Part shown: positions 1 to 6,207 of the stretch, piece after piece
How positions within the stretch are numbered: the first letter of the stretch is position 1
Layout: the number at the start of each line of letters is the position of its first letter
Assembly: GCA_015655165.1 (NCBI GenBank)
Contig: JAATFN010000211.1
Span: 1 to 6,285, forward strand
Direction of reading: 5' to 3'
Length of the DNA stretch: 6,285 nucleotides
Origin: Betaproteobacteria bacterium
Lineage (GTDB): Bacteria; Pseudomonadota; Gammaproteobacteria; Burkholderiales; Burkholderiaceae_D
The notes under the pieces: model-generated
What the model was told of the DNA's origin: nothing
Database searches by the model: none
The model's input: the letters and a program-made list of their open reading frames with translations, nothing else
Made by a program: the position numbers and the translations under genes

Positions 1-404
1 ACGTTTTTCATACTTGGCGTATCCCATGCACGGCTAGTCGCATCGCGCAAATTGGCTGCAGTTCCCAGCGTTCCTGAGAGCATCGGCAACTCCGGCGCGA
101 TCAATAACGGGTATGTTCCACCGCTATTTGCAGGAAGCCATTCCGTCATATCTGCCAGCCCGTCATTGACCAGCTTTAATGCATCCATCTGCTTATAAGG
201 CGTCTCACCGTAATAGGTATAACGGATAGACATCTTCCCATCGCTTTTTTGTTTTATTTCCTGCAAGTGTTTGATAATGATTTTTGTATAGGGATGTGTT
301 GTTGGCAACCCCCCAAAAAATCTCCAGTTCACCTCTGCGGCATGCACCACTCCCTGAGCAAGACTGAGCAACAGCAAAATCAATGAAAATTTGATTTTTT
401 TCAT
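1..404 (-). CDS. TRAP transporter substrate-binding protein, DctP family (N-terminal part; 3' end outside window)
   Basis: Periplasmic solute-binding component of a TRAP transporter, which would deliver an organic acid to a DctQ/DctM-type membrane pair. About 134 residues are visible of a family usually about 320-340 long; the gene runs off the left edge. The start is the ATG at 402-404, preceded by a GGAGAT ribosome site (408-413). Residues 1-22 form a clear Sec signal peptide: basic MKKIK, a leucine-rich core, and cleavage probably at VVHA/AE. The mature part begins VNWRFFGG and continues with the DctP pattern of a helix rich in K, Q and E, then IRYTYYGETPYKQMDALKLV, then DGLADMTEWLP. The carboxylate-binding arginine of the family would lie beyond the edge. 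It is last in the visible operon, 99 nt after the broken epimerase gene. The family call is from remembered pattern; the ligand is unknown, but the neighbours suggest a hydroxy- or sugar acid. Confidence 0.82.
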   Translation of the reverse strand, partial: MKKIKFSLILLLLSLAQGVVHAAEVNWRFFGGLPTTHPYTKIIIKHLQEIKQKSDGKMSIRYTYYGETPYKQMDALKLVNDGLADMTEWLPANSGGTYPLLIAPELPMLSGTLGTAANLRDATSRAWDTPSMKN

Positions 405-503
405 ACTATCTCCATATTAAATTTAGACGTAATACCTTATTAATCTGGTATTTAACGCTTGCTTCACTTACTACTGCCAGTAACAGTCTTAACCGGTTAC
501 CGG
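405..503. other. Intergenic spacer between epimerase pseudogene and TRAP binding-protein gene
   Basis: This is the largest gap in the minus-strand operon. It contains a perfect 10-bp palindrome, TAACCGGTTA (490-499), followed by a second CCGG at 500-503, just past the epimerase stop. The hairpin this could form is short and lacks a T tract, so it is not a convincing terminator. I see no good sigma-70 promoter for a separate transcript of the binding-protein gene. Read-through from the upstream operon is the simplest reading. Confidence 0.4.
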
Positions 504-1496
504 CTAATTATTTATTGAAGCATGTTTACCATGCCAATCCGTCAGACGTCTTATTCCTTCTTCCAGTGTAATGCATGGCTCCCATCCCAACACGCTTTTT
601 GCCTTATCGATACTGAATCTATTTTTTGTCACAGATGCCGATTTGATCCTGTTTGGATCTGGTTTAAATAATGGCGTCAATGGTGAGTTACAGACTTTCA
701 ATACGACATTGATTAAGGTTTTGTAATCAGTTGAAACACCTGCCGCAATATTAAATGCCTCTCCCGACAAAGTACTTTCCATTGCCATGGCCTGTGCATT
801 GGCGACATCACCTGCATAGACATAATCATGTACTTCATCAGCATCGACTTTAACGACTGGTGGCTGATCCATCTTAATTTGCTCATAGGTATCGATAATC
901 GGCACAATATTGACACCTCTTGCATGCTGTCGTTACCCATAGACAGAAGAAATTCTCAATGCAATAAATTCTATCCCATACTGCTGTGCATAATAACGGC
1001 AAAGGTGTTCGGAAATAATCTTTCCAGAACCATACAATCCCGCAGCCGGCGGTACACCTTTCAATGTATAGGACGTATATTCATCCACGACCTCGTGGCG
1101 CGTATTTCCATACACGGAAATGGAAGACGAATAAACAATTTTTGTGACATGCTGCATGCGGCAAACTTCCAGTATATTCATCAAACCCCTGATGTTGACA
1201 TCCATACCTAGCCAGACGTTCTTGGATAACGGAATTGTGATAAAAAATGCCGTATGAAAAACACCGTCGATACCATCCATCGCATCATATAGCTGATTGA
1301 TCTGAAGAATATCTCCCCGATAAAATTTGACTCTGGGATTATCCAAAAGATGCTTGGTCGCCGCACTTTGTCCAATCACACCATTGTCATACAAGACAAT
1401 TTCAGCGGCACCTTGCTCCAGTAATTTATCGGCAATATGCGATCCAACCAGACCAAAACCGCCTGTAATCAAAAAACGTTTATTTGCAATATTCAT
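504..1496 (-). pseudogene. NAD-dependent epimerase/dehydratase (extended SDR), interrupted by in-frame TAA at codon 188
   Basis: An extended short-chain dehydrogenase of the NDP-sugar epimerase/dehydratase superfamily. The frame from ATG 1496 to TAG 504-506 is 331 codons, a normal length, but codon 188 (933-935) is TAA. Before it are the Rossmann motif GGFGLVG (12-18), acidic D37 at the end of strand 2 (NAD preference), RGDI (60-63), the SSS turn (123-125), and the catalytic Y155-x3-K159 pair. The stop follows RISSVYG directly. The same frame then continues RQHARGVNIVPIID and runs 142 more residues through DYVYAGDVANA and SVLGWEP, both typical of the C-terminal substrate domain. No frameshift is involved: one base change from GAA, CAA or AAA would explain it. 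The protein made would keep the cofactor fold but lose the substrate domain. It starts 32 nt after the FAH gene, with only a weak ribosome site (GATGGA). In this operon the intact enzyme could have acted as a sugar-acid or aldose dehydrogenase; the substrate is not known. Confidence 0.85.
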
Positions 1497-1528
1497 TTGA
1501 ATTCCATCTGTTTTATCACTTCATCGAC

Positions 1529-2368
1529 TCAAGCGATAACAATATGTGTTTGCTTGCCGAGTAAAGGCGATTGCGCTTCGACTATATCGCCGTCTTTCAA
1601 ATAGGCAGGTGGTTGCATTCCCATGCCGACACCTGCAGGCGTTCCGGACAAGATGACGTCACCTGGCTGCAGACTCATGAATGCACTGATATACGAGACC
1701 AGCTCGCTGACCGTAAAAATCATATCCGACGTATTGCCACTTTGCCGCACTTCTCCGTTCACAGATAACGTGAGTTCGATATTCTGCGGGTCAGTCAATT
1801 CATCGGTTGTCACCAGAACTGGCCCCAATGGCCCGAATCCATCGCAACTTTTCCCCTTGAATCCCTGACCGCCACGATGAAACTGGAAGTCACGTTCCGA
1901 AAAATCGATACCGAGCACATATCCGGCAACATGTTGTATTGCATGCTCTTCCGGTATATAACGGCCACCATGTCCTATAACAATTCCCAGCTCCACTTCC
2001 CAATCAAGGCTCAGTGATCCACGTGGTCGTTCCAATTGTGTATTGGGGTTAGCCAATGCACTACCGGCTTTGAGAAACAACGTCGGTTCTGTCGGTATGC
2101 TCAAATTGCATTCAAGTGCATGTGCCTTGTAATTGAGACCGACACCAATGATTTTTCCGATTTTTGTCACCGGTGGTAAAAATACGATCTCGGTTGTGAC
2201 CGGTGCATGGTTATCAATAGCATTACCTGTTATTTCCTTTAACTGTTCAAACCGGAAAATGCCGTTGTCGTCATATTGCTTGTCCAGCTTTCTAACGATA
2301 CCGCGATCATCTATGATCCCGATACATACTTCGGTAGAATTTTTTTCTGTAAAACGTACAAGTTTCAT
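1529..2368 (-). CDS. Fumarylacetoacetate hydrolase (FAH) family protein
   Basis: A 279-residue cytosolic metal-dependent enzyme of the FAH superfamily, which hydrolyses or decarboxylates acylpyruvates and 2,4-diketo acids. The N-terminal part (about 1-65) is the small domain seen in this subgroup. The catalytic domain follows, with GVGLNYKAH (75-83), LFLKAGSAL (97-105) and the metal ligands E124 and E126 in DWEVELGIVIG, then D155 in VLGIDFSERDF. GKSCDGFGPLGP and the C-terminal SGTPAGVG loop are also present, so the active site looks complete. The start is set at ATG 2368: an AGGAGA ribosome site (2374-2379) lies 5 nt upstream, and the longer reading to 2428 would overlap the preceding gene. 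It sits 13 nt after the hydroxyacid dehydrogenase stop, so the two are surely cotranscribed. Family members are often labelled 2-hydroxyhepta-2,4-diene-1,7-dioate isomerase, ureidoglycolate lyase or 2,4-diketo-3-deoxy sugar-acid hydrolase; I cannot choose among these from sequence. Confidence 0.9.
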   Translation of the reverse strand: MKLVRFTEKNSTEVCIGIIDDRGIVRKLDKQYDDNGIFRFEQLKEITGNAIDNHAPVTTEIVFLPPVTKIGKIIGVGLNYKAHALECNLSIPTEPTLFLKAGSALANPNTQLERPRGSLSLDWEVELGIVIGHGGRYIPEEHAIQHVAGYVLGIDFSERDFQFHRGGQGFKGKSCDGFGPLGPVLVTTDELTDPQNIELTLSVNGEVRQSGNTSDMIFTVSELVSYISAFMSLQPGDVILSGTPAGVGMGMQPPAYLKDGDIVEAQSPLLGKQTHIVIA

Positions 2369-2373
2369 CGTAG

Positions 2374-2379
2374 TCTCCT
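2374..2379 (-). promoter_or_regulatory. Ribosome binding site that fixes the FAH-family start
   Basis: AGGAGA on the minus strand lies 5 nt before ATG 2368 and just after the TAA (2382-2384) of the preceding dehydrogenase. It decides the start over the upstream in-frame extension, whose extra residues would come from the end of the neighbouring gene read in another frame. Confidence 0.8.
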
Positions 2380-2381
2380 GC

Positions 2382-3335
2382 TTATGCCACGATACAATCC
2401 ACAGGCAATCCCTGTTCGAATCGTGCAATGTTGTTAAATGCGAAAATCATTTTTTCATCCAGCACTTCTTTGGTGCCGGCAGATATATGCGGTGTAAGGA
2501 CGACATTCGGCATGCTCAGCAGTGCATTGTCATTGCCAATCGGTTCGACATTAAATACATCTAATCCGGCACCCGACAATTTATTGCTTTTTAATGCTTC
2601 TATTAATGCCTCTTCATCAACTAACCCACCACGTGCTGTATTGATCAATATGGCACCTTGCTTCATCATGGCAAATTGCGCTTTGCCCATCATGTGCCTG
2701 GTCTCATTATTTAAACCCAGATGCAAGCAAACAATATCTGATGTCGCCAATAGCTCTTCGTAAGGTAAATAGGTCACTGCCAACTTTTCTTCCACTTCTT
2801 TCGACTGGCGGAATTTGTCGTAATAGCAGATGTCGACATTAAAGCCCGCCAATTTTGCTGCTGTTGATTGTCCGATACGTCCTAAACCGATCAACCCTAC
2901 ACGTTTGTTAGCAAGTTGCCGCGACTCGGCGCGCAATTCGTATTGCAGCCACTCACCGTTTCTCATCGCCCGATCGGCAATATTCAAACGCCGGTATGTT
3001 GCTAATATCAACAAAATCGCATGTTCCGAAACCGCCGATAAGCCTGCCGTGTTTAATGCCAACGTCACATGCACATCCCGCATATCCTGCATATTGACGA
3101 TGTCATACCCAACGCCTTGATGTTGTACCAAACGCAAATGTGGTGCTTGCGACAGCAATTGCCGATCGATTTTTGTTGTTGCAACAATGGCGTATTTCAC
3201 GTCCTTAATTTTTTCCGTGATCTCAGATGCATCCCCAGTTGCCAAGGCGTCAAGCGCCATCCCCTTTGGGACATATTTCTGGATACCGTCTAAAACTTCT
3301 TTTGCCAAAGGTTGCAAATACAGAATTTTTTCCAT
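2382..3335 (-). CDS. D-isomer-specific 2-hydroxyacid dehydrogenase (NAD-dependent)
   Basis: A 317-residue enzyme of the D-2-hydroxyacid dehydrogenase family (relatives: phosphoglycerate dehydrogenase, glyoxylate/hydroxypyruvate reductase, D-lactate dehydrogenase), interconverting a 2-hydroxyacid and a 2-oxoacid with NAD(H). The split substrate domain occupies about 1-98 and 290-317, with HQGVGYD (72-78) in the usual place. The cofactor domain has GLGRIG (150-155) and D173 at the end of the next strand, which points to NAD rather than NADP. The catalytic set is complete: R235 in NTARGGLVDE, E264 in LDVFNVEP and H283 in LTPHISAG. There is no ACT domain, so a dedicated serine-pathway SerA of the long type is unlikely. 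It is the first gene of the operon, divergent from the LysR gene across 93 bp. The ribosome site before ATG 3335 is weak. The substrate is unknown; context suggests an imported hydroxyacid or a pathway intermediate. Confidence 0.92.
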   Translation of the reverse strand: MEKILYLQPLAKEVLDGIQKYVPKGMALDALATGDASEITEKIKDVKYAIVATTKIDRQLLSQAPHLRLVQHQGVGYDIVNMQDMRDVHVTLALNTAGLSAVSEHAILLILATYRRLNIADRAMRNGEWLQYELRAESRQLANKRVGLIGLGRIGQSTAAKLAGFNVDICYYDKFRQSKEVEEKLAVTYLPYEELLATSDIVCLHLGLNNETRHMMGKAQFAMMKQGAILINTARGGLVDEEALIEALKSNKLSGAGLDVFNVEPIGNDNALLSMPNVVLTPHISAGTKEVLDEKMIFAFNNIARFEQGLPVDCIVA

Positions 3336-3428
3336 GGTGTTTCGCTTTAGTCATAAAAAGAGAGTGTTACCATTCTCAAAGAAACAACTAATAGATACAA
3401 TTCGATTTTTATAAGTGATTATTAGGCT
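3336..3428. promoter_or_regulatory. Divergent promoter region between LysR gene and catabolic operon, with candidate LysR operator
   Basis: This AT-rich 93-bp gap must carry the promoters of both directions. A plus-strand candidate for the LysR gene is TTCTCA (3373-3378), 17 bp, TACAAT (3396-3401). A minus-strand candidate for the operon is TTGTAT (3395-3400), 17 bp, GAGAAT (3372-3377), lying on nearly the same bases; this is a common layout for LysR autorepression with activation of the divergent operon. An inverted repeat, CTAATA (3388-3393) and TATTAG (3420-3425), with a further AC/GT pair inside it, could be part of the regulator's binding site. A small TTCT-CAA-AGAA dyad lies at 3373-3383. 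All of these are weak matches read by eye. Confidence 0.4.
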
Positions 3429-4343
3429 ATGTCTATCAATATTAAATACCGCTCAGTCAAAGCATTCCTGTTGGCCAGCCATACTGGATCGTTTACCCAA
3501 GCAGCAGACAAGATGGGGCTAACGCAACCATCGTTCACGTCGCTGATACAAAATCTTGAGCAAATGCTGGATATACGGTTATTCGAGCGCAATACCAGAA
3601 AAATCGAGCTCACTAGCGCAGGTATTGAATTTCTCAAACGGGTAGAAAAACCCATTACAGATCTGGAGGAAGCCTATATCAGCATGAAAGATCTGGCGAT
3701 TGTGCGTCGTGGCAGCATTGTGCTTGGATCGTTACCATCGACCTCGCTCACGTTGATCCCCAAAACATTACAGGCACTCAGGCAATCGCATCCATCATTA
3801 CAGATTCGCATTGTTGAGGCACATAATGACGAGCTCATCGCGATGATAAGAACGAATCAGATCGAATTCGCCATCGGAGCTGTCACAGGCTCCGACATGA
3901 TTACTGATTTACAGTTTCATCCATTGCTAACAGACTGGTTTTCTGTGATCTATCCGCCGCAATATGCAGAGAAATTGCCTGATCCTATTTATTGGCGCGA
4001 CTTGCCAGACCACGATCTGATTCTGACATCGCAAGGATCAACACCGAGAACGCAGTATGAATTGGCCATCAGAAATACCAAATCGTCGATTGCATCACGC
4101 TATGACGTAACACATATGACTACCGCGGTACAAATGATTCATCAAGGGCTCGGTATCACCGTACTTCCCCAATTGGCTTTACCGGCATTGAATTTGGAAG
4201 GCCTACTGTCCAGAGTACTAAACGATACCACTGCTAAAAGAGAAATTGGTTTGTTTCATCGCAAAGATAGAAGCCTGTCTCCTGCTGCAAACGCATTTCT
4301 TCAGACCATTCGCACGGTTATTGCCACAAACAATAACTCTTAG
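3429..4343 (+). CDS. LysR-type transcriptional regulator
   Basis: A 304-residue LysR-family regulator, of normal length. The N-terminal winged helix-turn-helix covers about residues 7-65, with the family signature SFTQAADKMGLTQPSFTSLI (21-40), then NLEQMLDIRLFERN and the LTSAG end of the wing (61-65). The linker helix follows, and the periplasmic-binding-protein-like effector domain occupies about 93-300 (GSIVLGSLPS, then GLGITVLPQLALP near the end). It is transcribed away from the dehydrogenase/FAH/epimerase/TRAP operon, the standard arrangement for a LysR activator of that operon. Its inducer is probably the imported substrate or a pathway intermediate (inference from context). The start is ATG 3429; the AGG at 3424-3426 is too close to be a good ribosome site, so translation may be inefficient. 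The gene is convergent with the monooxygenase gene downstream. Confidence 0.93.
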   Translation: MSINIKYRSVKAFLLASHTGSFTQAADKMGLTQPSFTSLIQNLEQMLDIRLFERNTRKIELTSAGIEFLKRVEKPITDLEEAYISMKDLAIVRRGSIVLGSLPSTSLTLIPKTLQALRQSHPSLQIRIVEAHNDELIAMIRTNQIEFAIGAVTGSDMITDLQFHPLLTDWFSVIYPPQYAEKLPDPIYWRDLPDHDLILTSQGSTPRTQYELAIRNTKSSIASRYDVTHMTTAVQMIHQGLGITVLPQLALPALNLEGLLSRVLNDTTAKREIGLFHRKDRSLSPAANAFLQTIRTVIATNNNS

Positions 4344-4460
4344 CTGCGTAATAGTATGAGCTAGAACATTGATATGTTAGCGTAGCGTTTATGCGAGAGT
4401 TAACGTGCGTAACCAATATCCGTTTGACATAGATTATTGCCAGACACTTACAAGCAAACA

Positions 4461-4487
4461 CATGAACCGTCTGGCTTTAGGTTCATG
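4461..4487 (-). terminator. Hairpin after the monooxygenase gene, possible terminator
   Basis: The 8-bp perfect arms CATGAACC (4461-4468) and GGTTCATG (4480-4487) enclose an 11-nt loop, starting 5 nt past the monooxygenase stop. On the minus strand the stem is followed by an interrupted T-rich run (TGTTTGCTTGT), which supports a modest Rho-independent terminator for that gene. On the plus strand no T run follows, so it is less likely to end the LysR transcript. The rest of the 148-bp convergent gap (4344-4491) shows no gene and no other convincing structure. Confidence 0.45.
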
Positions 4488-4491
4488 ATGA

Positions 4492-5568
4492 TTACAAGAA
4501 CCACTCCTGAAACCCTGTGATTGCTTCGGACATCACATCACGCGCACGATCACTTATCTTCACTTCCGCACGGCGAATGGCATTTGCCCAATCAGATCCG
4601 TCACACAATGCTGTAGCAACATCTGCAGCATCGAGCATGGCGAGATTGACACCGAGTCCGACTGGTGGCATCACGTGTGCTGCATCGCCGATTAATGTAA
4701 TACCGGGACGTGGCACCCAACCAAACTCTGCAGGCAAGGTGTAGATTGGCCGCTCCGTAAAATCACCACAGGCATTCAAGAGATTGCGTAGGTCAGAAGC
4801 CCAGTGATGATAGTTGGTCTGGACCAGTTTTTTCGCTCCTACTTCCGTGACTTCATTTTTTAACCAACTGCGAGGGCGTTTAAGCGCCGCATACACGCAG
4901 ATGCGTCCTTGCCCGTTACGTTGTGCAAATAACGCCTCTGCACCACCAAACGAGAACAGTGAGCCGCGGCCAACCAGCTCAGCTTCTTGTTGTGTGGGCG
5001 TTTCTATCCACCCTTCAAAAAATGTAATGCCTGTGTATTGTGGTCGCATTTCGCTTAGAAAAGGTCTAACGTGCGACCAGGCGCCATCCGCGCCTATAAC
5101 GACATCCGCTTCGATACGCGAGCCATCTTCGAAGACCAACCCATGCTTGCCTGCTTGTCCGAAGTCGATGTGTGTCAACTTTCTACCCCACTGCACAACA
5201 TCGGTAGGTAATGCATCCAGAAGCAGGTTACGCAATACACCGCGATCGATTTCTGGTCGATCCAGATGATCATCAGGTCTAGGTGTGCCTATCATTGTTT
5301 GCCCCGACAAATGATCAATATTACGTTCATCCTGATCTTCATGGCGGGCAATCGCCCTGAATGCATCAAGCAATCCAGCCTGCCTGAGTGCAACCTGTCC
5401 CTTGTCTTCATGCAGATCCAAAGTCCCGCCTTGGGCACGGTGCTCGGTTGATAATTCTCCCTCATAAACCCGCACACGATGCCCGCCTTGATGCAGGATG
5501 ACAGCTGCAACCAACCCGGCCGGGCCACCACCAATAATGACAATTTCCGGTTTGATAACGTTAACCAT
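4492..5568 (-). CDS. FAD-dependent monooxygenase, class A flavoprotein resembling the TetX group
   Basis: A 358-residue NAD(P)H/FAD aromatic-hydroxylase-type monooxygenase, probably cytosolic. The start is ATG 5568, with a strong GGAGGG ribosome site 8 nt upstream (5577-5582); a longer reading to 5682 would run through the promoter and into the divergent regulator. Domain marks in order: dinucleotide-binding GGGPAG (13-18) with acidic E36, GGTLDLH (47-53), the RPEIDRGVLRNLLLDAL helix (104-120) with conserved R109, the DG motif GADG (159-162), and the GD motif LIGDAAHVMPP with D295. The GGTLDLH, PEI-R-LR-LL and QWGRKL segments match TetX-type flavoproteins as I remember them, and there is no long C-terminal membrane helix. 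The flavin loop after the GD motif (PPVGLGVN) is one residue shorter than PFAGQGVN of TetX. Its role may be hydroxylation or detoxification of an aromatic or antibiotic-like compound; tetracycline inactivation is not shown. It is divergent from a MarR gene that probably controls it. Confidence 0.88.
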   Translation of the reverse strand: MVNVIKPEIVIIGGGPAGLVAAVILHQGGHRVRVYEGELSTEHRAQGGTLDLHEDKGQVALRQAGLLDAFRAIARHEDQDERNIDHLSGQTMIGTPRPDDHLDRPEIDRGVLRNLLLDALPTDVVQWGRKLTHIDFGQAGKHGLVFEDGSRIEADVVIGADGAWSHVRPFLSEMRPQYTGITFFEGWIETPTQQEAELVGRGSLFSFGGAEALFAQRNGQGRICVYAALKRPRSWLKNEVTEVGAKKLVQTNYHHWASDLRNLLNACGDFTERPIYTLPAEFGWVPRPGITLIGDAAHVMPPVGLGVNLAMLDAADVATALCDGSDWANAIRRAEVKISDRARDVMSEAITGFQEWFL

Positions 5569-5576
5569 TGTACAAA

Positions 5577-5582
5577 CCCTCC
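5577..5582 (-). promoter_or_regulatory. Strong ribosome binding site fixing the monooxygenase start
   Basis: GGAGGG on the minus strand lies 8 nt before ATG 5568. It supports the 358-residue protein, whose GGGPAG motif then begins at residue 13, as is usual for this family. Confidence 0.82.
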
Positions 5583-5591
5583 AATCCGATA

Positions 5592-5633
5592 TATATTGGT
5601 TCCAATGTAAACTATATCGGAACCAATGTAAAT
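5592..5633. repeat. Two adjoining 21-bp direct repeats, candidate MarR operators
   Basis: Copies at 5592-5612 and 5613-5633 abut exactly and match at 17 of 21 positions (TATAT, Y, GG, WW, CCAATGTAAA, Y). Each copy is itself an imperfect dyad of 18 bp: the arms of 5592-5609 pair with one mismatch and those of 5613-5630 with two, around a core TTGG-TT-CCAA or TCGG-AA-CCAA. Because the copies are related, longer inverted repeats also arise: ATTGGTTCC (5595-5603) with GGAACCAAT (5619-5627), and CCGATATA (5586-5593) with TATATCGG (5613-5620). The size and symmetry suit a MarR dimer per copy. The right copy reaches into the start codon of the MarR gene, so bound protein would block its own expression. 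On the minus strand TTTACA, 17 bp, TACATT is a possible monooxygenase promoter inside the repeats. The function is inferred from position. Confidence 0.75.
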
Positions 5634-6093
5634 GACAAATAAAGCAACTAATTGGCAACCCGGCGGCAACCCCGGCTTTCATCTGAATCTTGTTTCACGG
5701 CTACTTACCAGGTACTTTGATCGTCATCTTGCAACGCTTGATGTTAATGTTGCATATTTACCTGTCCTGGGCGCATTACGCGAATCAACTCCGCGCTCAC
5801 AGAAGGAACTTGCGCAGATAGGTCAAATTGGCCAGCCAGCGATGGCACAAATGCTGGAGCGCATGCTCAAGGAAGGACTGTTAATTCGGATGCCGGATCC
5901 GACTGACGGGCGCAAAGCACAATTCGCTTTATCAAAAAAATCAACAAGCCAGATGGCAAACATTCGCATGACTTTAGAAGAAGGAAACAGGCAGATCTTC
6001 GCTGTCTTGACGGAGAATGAAGCAGAGGAATTCATGACGAGCATGAAGAAAATTGAAGCCAGACTAAAAACATTACTGGAAGTACAAGAATAA
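5632..6093 (+). CDS. MarR-family transcriptional regulator
   Basis: A 153-residue winged-helix repressor of the MarR family, typical length. The N-terminal dimerisation helix includes FHLNLVSRLLTRYFDRHL (16-33), and LPVLGALRE follows. The helix-turn-helix is about residues 55-82 (SQKELAQIGQIGQPAMAQML, then ERMLKEGLL). The wing carries the family signature DPTDGRKAQFALS (89-101). A long C-terminal helix (about 105-150) completes the dimer interface. It is divergent from the FAD monooxygenase across 63 bp holding two tandem palindromic repeats, so it most likely represses both genes and is released by a small, probably aromatic ligand (inference). The start at ATG 5632 gives the expected N-terminus; GGAA at 5619-5622 is a weak ribosome site and lies within the right operator copy. 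No sulphur-sensing role is evident: no cysteine is present in the protein. Confidence 0.93.
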   Translation: MTNKATNWQPGGNPGFHLNLVSRLLTRYFDRHLATLDVNVAYLPVLGALRESTPRSQKELAQIGQIGQPAMAQMLERMLKEGLLIRMPDPTDGRKAQFALSKKSTSQMANIRMTLEEGNRQIFAVLTENEAEEFMTSMKKIEARLKTLLEVQE

Positions 6094-6176
6094 CACGACC
6101 ACTTCAAGCATATTTATCGCAAAATCGAGCCCCTATTTGTATACGCAAATTGGCCAGAAAATGTCTGAGCAATAAA

Positions 6177-6207
6177 AAAGCCTCTGATCATCATAATCAG
6201 AGGCTTT
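6177..6207. terminator. Strong Rho-independent terminator, probably bidirectional
   Basis: The 12-bp perfect arms AAAGCCTCTGAT (6177-6188) and ATCAGAGGCTTT (6196-6207) close a 7-nt loop. A run of A lies to the left (AATAAAAAAG) and a T-rich run to the right (TTTCTATCTTT), so it can end transcription in both directions. It lies about 83 nt after the MarR stop and is the natural end of that transcript. Its symmetry suggests that a minus-strand gene may end not far right of the window. Confidence 0.88.

Noticed and set aside
933..935. Stop-codon reassignment or selenocysteine-like recoding as the explanation of the internal TAA
   Set aside because: TAA is the normal terminator of the 2-hydroxyacid dehydrogenase, monooxygenase and MarR genes in the same window, and it is not the codon used for selenocysteine or pyrrolysine. 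No recoding structure is evident.
828..1211. Plus-strand frame of 127 codons opposite the epimerase
   Set aside because: It is antisense to well-supported coding sequence, has no recognisable motif and no ribosome site, and is best read as a shadow.
1529..2428. Longer 299-residue form of the FAH-family protein
   Set aside because: The extra 20 residues overlap the end of the dehydrogenase gene and have no family similarity; ATG 2368 has a good ribosome site.
4814..5269. Plus-strand frame of 151 codons inside the monooxygenase gene
   Set aside because: It lies opposite the conserved flavoprotein frame, with no family features of its own.
4492..5682. Longer 396-residue form of the monooxygenase
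   Set aside because: The extension translates the promoter/operator region and the start of the divergent MarR gene. The strong ribosome site before 5568 and the position of GGGPAG support the shorter protein.
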